Source of the DNA: Paracoccaceae bacterium
GTDB taxonomy: Bacteria > Pseudomonadota > Alphaproteobacteria > Rhodobacterales > Rhodobacteraceae
Assembly: GCA_016937725.1 (NCBI GenBank)
Contig: JAFGVZ010000131.1
Location: 1 to 16,097, forward strand
DNA: 16,097 nt
Reading direction: 5' to 3'
A program made the translations under genes and the position numbers. Under the pieces are notes generated by a model. That model was not told the DNA's origin. It searched no databases and saw only the letters and a program-made list of their open reading frames with translations. Numbering within the stretch: the stretch's first letter is position 1; each line of letters opens with the position of its first letter. This document shows positions 8,959 through 15,565 of this stretch, piece after piece.

Positions 8959-10124
8959 TGGCGATGCAGACCTTCGCGGGCGATCCGGGTGCGTTTGCCC
9001 GGTTCGACCTGTCTCGCGTGCCCTCGCCCTGTTTCGTGGTGGATGAAGCGCGGCTTGAAGCGAATTTGCGCGTTCTGGCCGATGTGCAGGCACGGTCCGG
9101 CGCGACGGTGCTGTGTGCGCTGAAGGCGTTTTCCATGTGGGAACTGGCGCCCTTGGTCAGCCGCTACCTGTCGGGCGTCTGCGCGTCTGGCCTGTGGGAA
9201 GCGCGGCTGGGGCGCGAGGAATATGGTGGCATTGTTGAGACGTTTTCGGCGGGTTACAAGCCTGACGAGATGACCGAGATCGCTGCGATTTCGGACCATA
9301 TCATTTTCAACACCCCCGCTGCCAAGGACCGCTTCCTGCCCGTTCTGCAAGAGTCGGGTCGCGACATCCATGTCGGCCTGCGCTTCAACCCCGGCCTGCC
9401 GCTGGGGGATGACGCGAAATACGACCCCGCCGCGCCCGGTTCGCGCCTTGGCACGCCGCTCGATCAGATTGATGCGGCCGCGCTTGCGGGCGTCGATGGC
9501 CTGCATATGCACACATTGTGCGAGCAAGACCTGTCGCCGCTGCTGGCCATCTGGGACCATATCGCGCCGCGCATCCGCGACCTTTCACCCCATCTGAAAT
9601 GGATCAATTTCGGCGGTGGCCACCACATTACCCGCGCGGATTACGACCGCGACGGGCTGGTCGATTTCCTGATCCGCGTGCGCGAGGAAACGGGCCTGCA
9701 CTGCTATCTGGAACCGGGCGAAGCGGTGGCGCTTGATTGCGGCATCTTGGTGGGCGAGGTGTTGGACGTGGTGGAAAACGATGGCGCGAATGCGATCCTC
9801 GACATTTCCGCGACCTGCCACATGCCCGATGTGATCGAAGCACCCTACCGCCCCGCGTTGCTGGGCGAGGGGGGCGAGACCCCGGTGCGCTTGGGCGGGC
9901 CAAGTTGTTTGGCGGGCGATGTGATCGGGCGGTATGATTTCGGCGCTGTGCCGGAAATTGGCACCCGTGTCGCGTTTCTGGATCAAGCGCATTACTCGAT
10001 GGTGAAAACCACCACCTTCAACGGCGTGCGCCTGCCCGCGCTGGCGGTGTGGAACAGCGACACCGACGCACTGCGCGTGATCCGCCAGTTTGATTACTGC
10101 GATTTCAAAGGCCGCTTGTCATGA
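8958..10124 (+). CDS. nspC: Carboxynorspermidine/carboxyspermidine decarboxylase
   Basis: A PLP fold-III decarboxylase that removes the carboxyl group from carboxyspermidine (or carboxynorspermidine) to give spermidine (norspermidine). The 388-residue sequence has the N-terminal PSPCFVVDE, the PLP lysine in LCALKAFSMW (Lys56), and HMHTLCEQD (183-191). It also has the glycine loop WINFGGGHH (215-223), LEPGEAV (251-257), ATCHMPDV (285-292) and GGPSCLAGD (313-321), whose Cys317/Asp321 are in the usual active-site position. Length is the family norm. The start codon overlaps the dehydrogenase stop by one base (TGATG) and no Shine-Dalgarno is visible, so it is probably translated by coupling. A second ATG two codons in is possible. 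Confidence 0.95.
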   Translation: MAMQTFAGDPGAFARFDLSRVPSPCFVVDEARLEANLRVLADVQARSGATVLCALKAFSMWELAPLVSRYLSGVCASGLWEARLGREEYGGIVETFSAGYKPDEMTEIAAISDHIIFNTPAAKDRFLPVLQESGRDIHVGLRFNPGLPLGDDAKYDPAAPGSRLGTPLDQIDAAALAGVDGLHMHTLCEQDLSPLLAIWDHIAPRIRDLSPHLKWINFGGGHHITRADYDRDGLVDFLIRVREETGLHCYLEPGEAVALDCGILVGEVLDVVENDGANAILDISATCHMPDVIEAPYRPALLGEGGETPVRLGGPSCLAGDVIGRYDFGAVPEIGTRVAFLDQAHYSMVKTTTFNGVRLPALAVWNSDTDALRVIRQFDYCDFKGRLS

Positions 10125-10975
10125 TCTTCCTGAATTCCGAATTGACCAATGCGGAACGCCAGCCCGAGGCGCGCTTCCAGATCGTGCCCATGCCGCTGGA
10201 GAAAACCGTGTCCTACGGGTCGGGCACGGCGGATGGCCCCGCCGCTCTGATCGAAGCGTCGGACCAGTTGGAACGGCTGTGGCGCGGGATGGAGCCGTGC
10301 AAGGCAGGCATATATACCACGCCGCCCATCGACTGCGCGCAACCGTTGGAAGCCGCTTTGGACGCTCTTGCCGCGCGCACCGAAGGGATTGCGCGGGCGG
10401 GCCAGATCCCCGTCACCTTGGGCGGCGAGCATAGCCTGTCTTGGGGGGCGGTGATGGGTGTGTCGCGGGCGCTGGGCCGCAGCATCGGGATCGTGCAGAT
10501 CGACGCCCATGCCGATCTGCGCCGCGCTTATCAGGGGTTTCGTCACAGCCACGCATCCGTCATGCAGCTTCTGGTCGAGGAAGAGGGCATGGCGTTGGCG
10601 CAATATGGCGTGCGCGCGCTGTCTTCTGACGAAGCCGCGCTGCGCGACGCTCTGGGCGTGACCTATATCGACGCGGAAGAACTTGTGAGCGACGGGATCA
10701 TGGAGGTCACGCTGCCCGACGACTTCCCCGAGGACATCTATATCAGTTTCGATGTGGACGGGCTGGATGCGCCCTTGATGCCCGCCACGGGCACGCCGGT
10801 GCCGGGGGGGCTGGGCTATTATCAAGCACTGGCGCTGGTGCGCTCGGCCTTGCGCGGGCGGCGCTGCGTGGGGATCGACGTGGTCGAACTTGCGCCCATT
10901 GCAGGGGCGGATGTGTGGGATTTCACGGCGGCGCAACTGACCTATGCGCTGATCGGAATAGCCCAAGGCGGGTAG
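10121..10975 (+). CDS. speB: Agmatinase (agmatine ureohydrolase)
   Basis: A binuclear manganese ureohydrolase that splits agmatine into putrescine and urea, linking SpeA to the carboxyspermidine steps. The 284-residue protein shows the arginase-fold metal ligands His104 in LGGEHS, Asp128/His130/Asp132 in QIDAHADLR, and Asp211/Asp213 in SFDVDGLDAP, plus GTGTPVPGGL-type substrate-loop residues (223-231) and Glu256 in DVVELAP. The residue after LD in the third motif is Ala rather than the usual Pro, a mild variation. The ATG overlaps the nspC stop as ATGA, with AAAGG about 9 nt upstream. Arginase, guanidinobutyrase or formimidoglutamase would be alternatives on fold alone, but the SpeA context favours agmatinase. 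The TAG stop lies inside the terminator stem. Confidence 0.93.
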   Translation: MIFLNSELTNAERQPEARFQIVPMPLEKTVSYGSGTADGPAALIEASDQLERLWRGMEPCKAGIYTTPPIDCAQPLEAALDALAARTEGIARAGQIPVTLGGEHSLSWGAVMGVSRALGRSIGIVQIDAHADLRRAYQGFRHSHASVMQLLVEEEGMALAQYGVRALSSDEAALRDALGVTYIDAEELVSDGIMEVTLPDDFPEDIYISFDVDGLDAPLMPATGTPVPGGLGYYQALALVRSALRGRRCVGIDVVELAPIAGADVWDFTAAQLTYALIGIAQGG

Positions 10976-10993
10976 GGGGCGCTCGCGCCCCCT
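10974..10993 (+). terminator. Perfect hairpin terminating the polyamine operon
   Basis: AGGGGGCG (10974-10981), loop CTCG, and CGCCCCCT (10986-10993) form an unbroken 8-bp GC stem. Its first two bases belong to the speB TAG stop codon. It is followed by CTCT rather than a T-run. A second stem, TGGGC/GCCCA (10995-10999 with 11007-11011), follows at once. Such GC-rich stems without U-tracts are common ends of Rhodobacteraceae genes. Confidence 0.75.
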
Positions 10994-10994
10994 C

Positions 10995-11046
10995 TGGGCT
11001 CTGCGGGCCCATTCACCCCCTGAGGATATTTGGGCACGGATGAATA
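10995..11046. repeat. Probable family-wide intergenic repeat (GAGGATATTTGGGC type)
   Basis: After the speB hairpin comes a small second stem, then CACCCCCTGAGGATATTTGG and a following GGATGAA. I recall strings close to CCCCGAGGATATTT with a nearby GATGAA recurring downstream of many genes in Roseobacter/Rhodobacter genomes. Only one copy occurs in this window, so its repetitiveness cannot be shown here. It may be part of an extended terminator module. Confidence 0.4.
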
Positions 11047-11088
11047 GGCAAAAGCGGGGGATAAACCGCTAAATCTTGTGTCATGGAC

Positions 11089-11116
11089 GTGACAATCCCG
11101 CGCGATCTGCCTATAA
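11089..11116 (+). promoter_or_regulatory. Putative sigma-70 promoter of gyrB
   Basis: GTGACA (11089-11094, five of six to TTGACA) and CTATAA (11111-11116) are separated by 16 bp. They would place transcription start near 11122-11124, about 23 nt before the gyrB ATG. This is the clearest promoter-like pair in the window and fits independent expression of gyrB after the polyamine terminator. Confidence 0.55.
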
Positions 11117-11145
11117 GTGGGGCAAGCAAGCGAGGATTGAACTGC

Positions 11146-13563
11146 ATGTCTGCCGAAGCCCAGAAAATCGACGAATACGGCGCTGATTCCATCAAGGTTT
11201 TGAAGGGGTTGGATGCGGTGCGCAAGCGCCCCGGCATGTATATCGGCGATACCGATGACGGGTCGGGCCTGCACCACATGGTGTATGAGGTCGTCGATAA
11301 CGGCATTGACGAGGCTTTGGCGGGCCATGCCGATTTCGTGAGCGTCATCATTCACGCCGACAGTTCCGTGTCGGTCATGGATAACGGGCGCGGCGTGCCG
11401 ACCGATATTCACACCGAAGAGGGGGTCTCGGCGGCCGAGGTCATCATGACCCAGCTGCATGCGGGCGGCAAGTTTGACCAGAACAGCTATAAAGTGTCGG
11501 GCGGGTTGCACGGCGTCGGCGTGTCGGTGGTGAATGCGCTGTCGGATTGGTTGGAACTGCGCGTCTGGCGCGCGGGCAAGGAACATATCGCCCGGTTTGA
11601 GCGGGGCGACACGGTGCGCCATCTGGAAGTGGTGGGCGACAGCGGCGGGCGGACCGGCACAGAGGTGCGGTTTCTGGCCTCGACCACGACGTTTTCCAAC
11701 CTTGAATATAACTTCAAGACGCTGGAAAACCGGTTGCGGGAACTGGCGTTTCTGAATTCCGGCGTGCGGATCATTCTGGAAGACCACCGGCCTGCCGAGC
11801 CGCTGAAGACGGAACTGTTCTACGAGGGCGGCGTGCGCGAATTCGTCCGCCATCTGGACCGCAGCAAGACCCCTGTCATGCCGGAACCCATCTACATCAA
11901 TGGTGAGCGTGACGGCATTGGCGTGGAAGTGGCGATGTGGTGGAATGACAGCTACCACGAAAATGTGCTGCCTTTTACAAACAACATCCCGCAGCGCGAT
12001 GGCGGCACGCATATGGCGGGCTTTCGCGGGGCGCTGACGCGGACCATCAACGCCTATGCGCAATCGAGCGGGATTGCCAAAAAGGAAAAGGTCAGTTTCA
12101 CGGGCGACGATGCGCGCGAAGGGCTGACCTGCGTGTTGTCGGTGAAGGTCCCCGATCCGAAATTTTCCAGCCAGACCAAGGACAAGCTAGTCAGTTCCGA
12201 GGTGCGTCCGGCTGTAGAAAGCTTGGTGAACGAAAAGCTGGCCGAGTGGTTCGAGGAGAATCCCGGCTACGCCAAGGGCATTGTCGGTAAGATTGTCGAG
12301 GCCGCTTTGGCGCGCGAAGCGGCGCGCAAGGCCCGCGAATTGACCCGCCGCAAAACCGCGATGGACGTGGCCAGCCTGCCCGGCAAGCTGGCCGATTGTC
12401 AGGAACGCGACCCGGCCAAGTCGGAATTGTTTCTGGTCGAGGGCGACAGCGCCGGCGGGTCTGCCAAGCAGGGCCGCTCGCGCCAGAACCAGGCCGTGTT
12501 GCCCCTGCGTGGGAAAATCCTGAACGTGGAGCGCGCGCGCTTTGACCGGATGCTGGGCAGCCAAGAAATCGGCACGCTGATTACCGCGCTGGGCACCGGC
12601 ATTGGCCGCGACGAATTCGACCTTGCGAAACTGCGCTACCACAAGATTGTCATCATGACCGATGCCGATGTGGACGGCGCGCATATCCGCACGCTTTTGC
12701 TGACCTTTTTCTTCCGCCAGATGCCGCAATTGATCGAGGCAGGGCATTTGTATATTGCCGAACCGCCCTTGTTCAAAGTGGCGCGAGGCAAGTCCGAGGT
12801 CTATTTGAAGGACAAGCCCTCGCTGGAGAATTACCTGATCGAACAAGGGGTTGAGGGCGCAGTGCTGCGTCTGGCCAATGGCGAGGAAATCATCGGGCAG
12901 GATCTGGCGCGCATCGTGACCGAAGCGCGTGCGGTGCGCCGGTCTCTGGAAGCTTTCCCCAGCCATTACCCGCAGCATATTCTGGAACAGGCGACCATCG
13001 CAGGCGCGCTGATGGCCGAAGCCTTGGCGGCGCATCCGCAAGCCTTGGCGGATTCGGTTGCCGAACGGCTGGACCTGATCGCCGCCGAATACGAGCGCGG
13101 TTGGGAAGGGCGGCCCACGCAGGATGGCGGCTTGCGCTTGGCGCGTATCCTGCGCGGCGTGGAGGAGGTGCGGCGCTTGGACGGGCAAGTCCTGCGCTCT
13201 GGCGAGGCACGACGCTTGGCGACCCATACCCAAAGCCTTCAAGATGTATATGGCAAACCCGCCGAATTGGTGCGCCGCGACCGCAAGCAGACGATCTATG
13301 GCCCGGTGGACCTGCTGGATGCCATTCTGGCCGAAGGTGAAAAGGGCCTGTCGCTGCAACGCTACAAGGGCTTGGGTGAAATGAACCCCGACCAGCTTTG
13401 GGAGACCACGCTCGACCCCGAAGCGCGCACCTTGTTGCAGGTAAAGGTCGATGATCTTGCAGAAGCCGACGACATTTTCACCAAGCTGATGGGAGATGTG
13501 GTCGAACCGCGGCGCGAGTTCATCCAGCGCAACGCGCTGAGCGTGGAAAATCTGGACGCCTGA
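11146..13563 (+). CDS. gyrB: DNA gyrase subunit B
   Basis: ATPase subunit of gyrase, which introduces negative supercoils with GyrA. The 805-residue protein has the GHKL ATPase motifs EVVDNGIDE (48-56), DNGRGVP (79-85) and GGLHGVG (119-125), the transducer QTKDKL (343-348), and the TOPRIM elements EGDSAGG (432-438) and DADVDG (506-511). RYKGLGEMNPDQLW closes the tail domain. QTKDKLVSSEVR and the ~805 length with the insert in the C-terminal half indicate GyrB rather than ParE. The start at 11146 gives the usual MSAEA...YGADSIKVLKGLDAVRKRPGMY opening and has AGGA 9 nt upstream. The in-frame ATG at 11083 would add 21 unlike residues and lie upstream of the promoter -10. The coumarin/quinolone-relevant region looks ordinary. 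Confidence 0.97.
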   Translation: MSAEAQKIDEYGADSIKVLKGLDAVRKRPGMYIGDTDDGSGLHHMVYEVVDNGIDEALAGHADFVSVIIHADSSVSVMDNGRGVPTDIHTEEGVSAAEVIMTQLHAGGKFDQNSYKVSGGLHGVGVSVVNALSDWLELRVWRAGKEHIARFERGDTVRHLEVVGDSGGRTGTEVRFLASTTTFSNLEYNFKTLENRLRELAFLNSGVRIILEDHRPAEPLKTELFYEGGVREFVRHLDRSKTPVMPEPIYINGERDGIGVEVAMWWNDSYHENVLPFTNNIPQRDGGTHMAGFRGALTRTINAYAQSSGIAKKEKVSFTGDDAREGLTCVLSVKVPDPKFSSQTKDKLVSSEVRPAVESLVNEKLAEWFEENPGYAKGIVGKIVEAALAREAARKARELTRRKTAMDVASLPGKLADCQERDPAKSELFLVEGDSAGGSAKQGRSRQNQAVLPLRGKILNVERARFDRMLGSQEIGTLITALGTGIGRDEFDLAKLRYHKIVIMTDADVDGAHIRTLLLTFFFRQMPQLIEAGHLYIAEPPLFKVARGKSEVYLKDKPSLENYLIEQGVEGAVLRLANGEEIIGQDLARIVTEARAVRRSLEAFPSHYPQHILEQATIAGALMAEALAAHPQALADSVAERLDLIAAEYERGWEGRPTQDGGLRLARILRGVEEVRRLDGQVLRSGEARRLATHTQSLQDVYGKPAELVRRDRKQTIYGPVDLLDAILAEGEKGLSLQRYKGLGEMNPDQLWETTLDPEARTLLQVKVDDLAEADDIFTKLMGDVVEPRREFIQRNALSVENLDA

Positions 13564-13573
13564 GGCCATGCAA

Positions 13574-13604
13574 TGCCCCTTGCGCCGCGCGGGCGCGTGG
13601 GGCA
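13574..13604 (+). terminator. Strong hairpin downstream of gyrB
   Basis: TGCCCC-TT-GCGCC pairs with GGCGC-GT-GGGGCA around a 5-nt GCGCG loop, 11 perfect pairs interrupted by one T-G wobble and one T-T mismatch. It starts 10 nt after the gyrB stop and is followed by ACACTTTGGG, so there is no full U-tract. Only 35 nt separate it from the next gene, leaving little room for a promoter after it. Partial read-through into the downstream run is likely. Confidence 0.6.
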
Positions 13605-13639
13605 ACACTTTGGGTCAAGGATGAATTGCCAGAGTGACC

Positions 13640-14119
13640 ATGAGCCGTATCAGCAAGATCGAGATTGACGACACTGGGCTGCCAACGCCCACGCCAGAGG
13701 TGGAACAAGAGCGCAAGGTCGCCGTGTTCGATCTGTTGGAAGACAACAGCTTTGCCATTCTGCCGCGTGACGGGCAAGAGGCGCCGCCGGGGCCATTCCA
13801 GATGACGTTGGCGATCCGCGAACGGCGCTTGGTGATTGACCTGCGCGACGAGGCAGGGGTCATGGTCAGCGAAATGCACTTGTCGCTTGGTCCATTCCGG
13901 CAGGTGGTGAAGGATTACTACCAGATATGTGGCAGCTATTACGAGGCTGTGAAGAACATGCCGCCCAGCCAGATCGAAGCGATCGACATGGCGCGGCGCG
14001 GCATTCACAACGAGGGCGCGCGCATCTTGCAGGAACGGCTGGAGGGCAAGGCGGAGCTGGACAAAGACACGGCCCGCCGCCTGTTCACTCTTGTATGCGT
14101 GCTGCATTTCGGGGGTTGA
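13640..14119 (+). CDS. UPF0262 family protein
   Basis: A 159-residue soluble protein of the UPF0262 (DUF2005) family, found in alphaproteobacteria and without a known activity. The opening MSRISKIEIDD and EVEQERKVAVFDLLEDNSF (20-38), the middle FQMTLAIRERRLVIDLRDE (53-71) and the ending GIHNEGARILQERLEGK through RRLFTLVCVLHFGG are what I recall of the family. There is no signal peptide or membrane segment. A GTG two codons upstream (13634) is the alternative start. The ATG at 13640 gives the usual length, but ribosome-binding signals are poor for both. The next gene begins on the base after the stop. In relatives this gene usually sits beside the same phosphatase-like gene. Confidence 0.9.
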   Translation: MSRISKIEIDDTGLPTPTPEVEQERKVAVFDLLEDNSFAILPRDGQEAPPGPFQMTLAIRERRLVIDLRDEAGVMVSEMHLSLGPFRQVVKDYYQICGSYYEAVKNMPPSQIEAIDMARRGIHNEGARILQERLEGKAELDKDTARRLFTLVCVLHFGG

Positions 14120-14578
14120 ATGGACACGGATTTTCCCACGTCCGTGTTGTTCTGCTGCGACCATAATTCCGTGCGCTCGCCCATGGCCGAGGGGTTCATG
14201 AAAAAGCTTTACGGTCAGCGCGCTTATGTGCAATCGGCGGGCGTGCATTCCGACCGCGAGATTGATGGCTTTTCGATTGCCGTCAGCGCCGAGGATGGGG
14301 TGGAATTGTCACGCCATCGCTCGCGCTCTTTCGAGGAAATGATGGATTGGGGCGATGATCTTGGTGGGTTTGATTTGATCATAGCTCTGTCGCCTGCAAG
14401 CCAAAGGCAAGCTTTGGAACTGACCCGCTATGCCCATATTGATGTCGAATATTGGCCGATCATGGACCCGTCGGGGCTGGGAGAGACGCGCGAGGCGAAG
14501 CTTTCCGCCTACCGTCAGGCCCGTGACCAAATAAAGCAACGCCTGTTGGCCCGGTTCGGGCCACCGTCCGAAGGGTAA
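14120..14578 (+). CDS. Low-molecular-weight protein-tyrosine-phosphatase-like protein
   Basis: A 152-residue member of the LMW-PTP/arsenate-reductase fold. VLFCCDHNSVRSPMAEGFM contains the phosphate-binding loop C-x5-R-S (Cys13 to Arg19, Ser20), and the acid Asp-Pro pair appears at 116-117 in YWPIMDPSG, so the catalytic set seems complete. The substrate is unknown. Tyrosine phosphatase or arsenate reductase activity is possible, but there are no arsenic-resistance genes nearby. It starts on the base following the UPF0262 stop with GGGGG 5 nt before the ATG, so the two are co-translated. The pairing with UPF0262 is conserved in Rhodobacteraceae as far as I recall, suggesting a shared but undefined role. 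Confidence 0.88.
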   Translation: MDTDFPTSVLFCCDHNSVRSPMAEGFMKKLYGQRAYVQSAGVHSDREIDGFSIAVSAEDGVELSRHRSRSFEEMMDWGDDLGGFDLIIALSPASQRQALELTRYAHIDVEYWPIMDPSGLGETREAKLSAYRQARDQIKQRLLARFGPPSEG

Positions 14579-14582
14579 CGCC

Positions 14583-14981
14583 ATGAGCCGCGCGCTTATA
14601 GAAAACTATTTCTCCGCCTTCAACGCCGGGGACACAAGCACCATGCTGGCTTTGGTGGCGGAGGATGTGGCGCACCATGTCAATCAAGGCGAGCTCCGGC
14701 GCGGACGCGACGCATTCGCCACGTTTTGCAGCCATATGGGCGTCAGCTACCGCGAAGAGCTTCGCGATATCGTGATTTTCGCCAGCGAGGATGGCACCCG
14801 CGCGGCGGCGGAATTCGTGGTACACGGGGAGTATTTGCAAACCGATCCGGGCCTGCCAGAGGCGCGGGGGCAGCGTTATATCCTGCCCGCCGGGTCCTTT
14901 TTCGCGCTGCGGGATGGGAAAATCACCCGCGTGACGACCTATTATAACCTGCAAGACTGGATCGCACAGGTTTCCGTATGA
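14583..14981 (+). CDS. NTF2-like / SnoaL-like (ketosteroid isomerase-related) protein
   Basis: A 132-residue cone-shaped alpha+beta-fold protein. The N-terminal helix pattern ALIENYFSAFNAGDTSTMLALVAEDVAHHVN, the RGRDAFATFCSHM helix, and the final strands RYILPAGSFFALRDGKITRVTTYYNLQDW are the hallmark of SnoaL-type nuclear-transport-factor-2-fold proteins. Activities in this fold range from isomerases and dehydratases to non-catalytic binding proteins, so no reaction can be assigned. AAGG lies upstream of the ATG, 4 nt after the previous stop. It overlaps the GNAT gene by 4 nt (ATGA). The tight link to a GNAT and a nitrilase homologue suggests a common small-molecule substrate. Confidence 0.85.
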   Translation: MSRALIENYFSAFNAGDTSTMLALVAEDVAHHVNQGELRRGRDAFATFCSHMGVSYREELRDIVIFASEDGTRAAAEFVVHGEYLQTDPGLPEARGQRYILPAGSFFALRDGKITRVTTYYNLQDWIAQVSV

Positions 14982-15565
14982 GCTTGCGGTATGAGGCGTT
15001 GACGGGGGCGTCGATTGGCCCGGTCATCGAAGGGTTGGCCGATCTGCGCATCCGCGTGTTCCGCGACTGGCCTTATTTGTATGCGGGCGATCTGGACTAT
15101 GAGCGCGGCTATCTTGCGGTCTACCGCGACAACCCGCGCGCCATCGTCGCGGCGGCCTTTGTTGGCGACAGGCTGGTGGGGGCCGCAACCGGCCTTCCAA
15201 TGACAGACGCCGACCCGGAATTTCGCGCGGCCTTTGACGGCACCGACCATGACCCTGCGCAGGTTTTTTACTGCGCCGAGTCTGTGCTCTTGTCCGAGTA
15301 TCGAGGGCAGGGGGCCGGGCACCGCTTTTTCGACCTGCGCGAGCAGCAGGCGCGCGCCTTGGGCCAGCGCTACGCCGCCTTTTGCAGCGTGAAGCGGCCC
15401 GATGACCATCCCGCGCGGCCCGAAGGCTACCGCCCGCTCGACGGGTTTTGGCGCAAGCGCGGCTATGCGCCTTTGCCCGGTGTTGTTGCGCGGTTTTCGT
15501 GGCGCGATATTGGCGACGCGGAAGAGAGTATCAAACCCCTGCAAGTCTGGATGCGCGCGTTATGA
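14978..15565 (+). CDS. GNAT-family N-acetyltransferase
   Basis: A 195-residue acetyltransferase-fold protein. The acetyl-CoA pyrophosphate loop is visible as EYRGQGAGHRFFDLREQQARALG (RGQGAG at 109-114), preceded by the strand VFYCAESVLL and followed by a C-terminal GFWRKRGYAPLPG typical of GNAT motif B. The acceptor is unknown. Its start overlaps the NTF2-like stop (ATGA) and its stop overlaps the start of the nitrilase-family gene in the same way. Fusions of a GNAT domain to a nitrilase-superfamily domain are known, so this pair may be the unfused equivalent, with the two proteins acting on the same compound. Confidence 0.9.
   Translation: MSLRYEALTGASIGPVIEGLADLRIRVFRDWPYLYAGDLDYERGYLAVYRDNPRAIVAAAFVGDRLVGAATGLPMTDADPEFRAAFDGTDHDPAQVFYCAESVLLSEYRGQGAGHRFFDLREQQARALGQRYAAFCSVKRPDDHPARPEGYRPLDGFWRKRGYAPLPGVVARFSWRDIGDAEESIKPLQVWMRAL

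Noticed and set aside
10942..12063. A 373-codon minus-strand frame across the speB end and the gyrB start
   Set aside because: It runs through the terminator, the gyrB promoter and antisense gyrB coding sequence, and its peptide has no family motif. It is a shadow of gyrB.
12187..13608. A 473-codon open frame on the minus strand opposite gyrB
   Set aside because: It lies wholly antisense to a complete, unmistakable gyrB. Long antisense frames are expected in high-GC DNA with biased third positions, and its peptide has no recognisable domain.
14120..14578. Arsenate reductase within an arsenic-resistance operon
   Set aside because: The fold and Cys loop fit, but there is no ars regulator, pump or methyltransferase nearby, and the linkage to UPF0262 points elsewhere.
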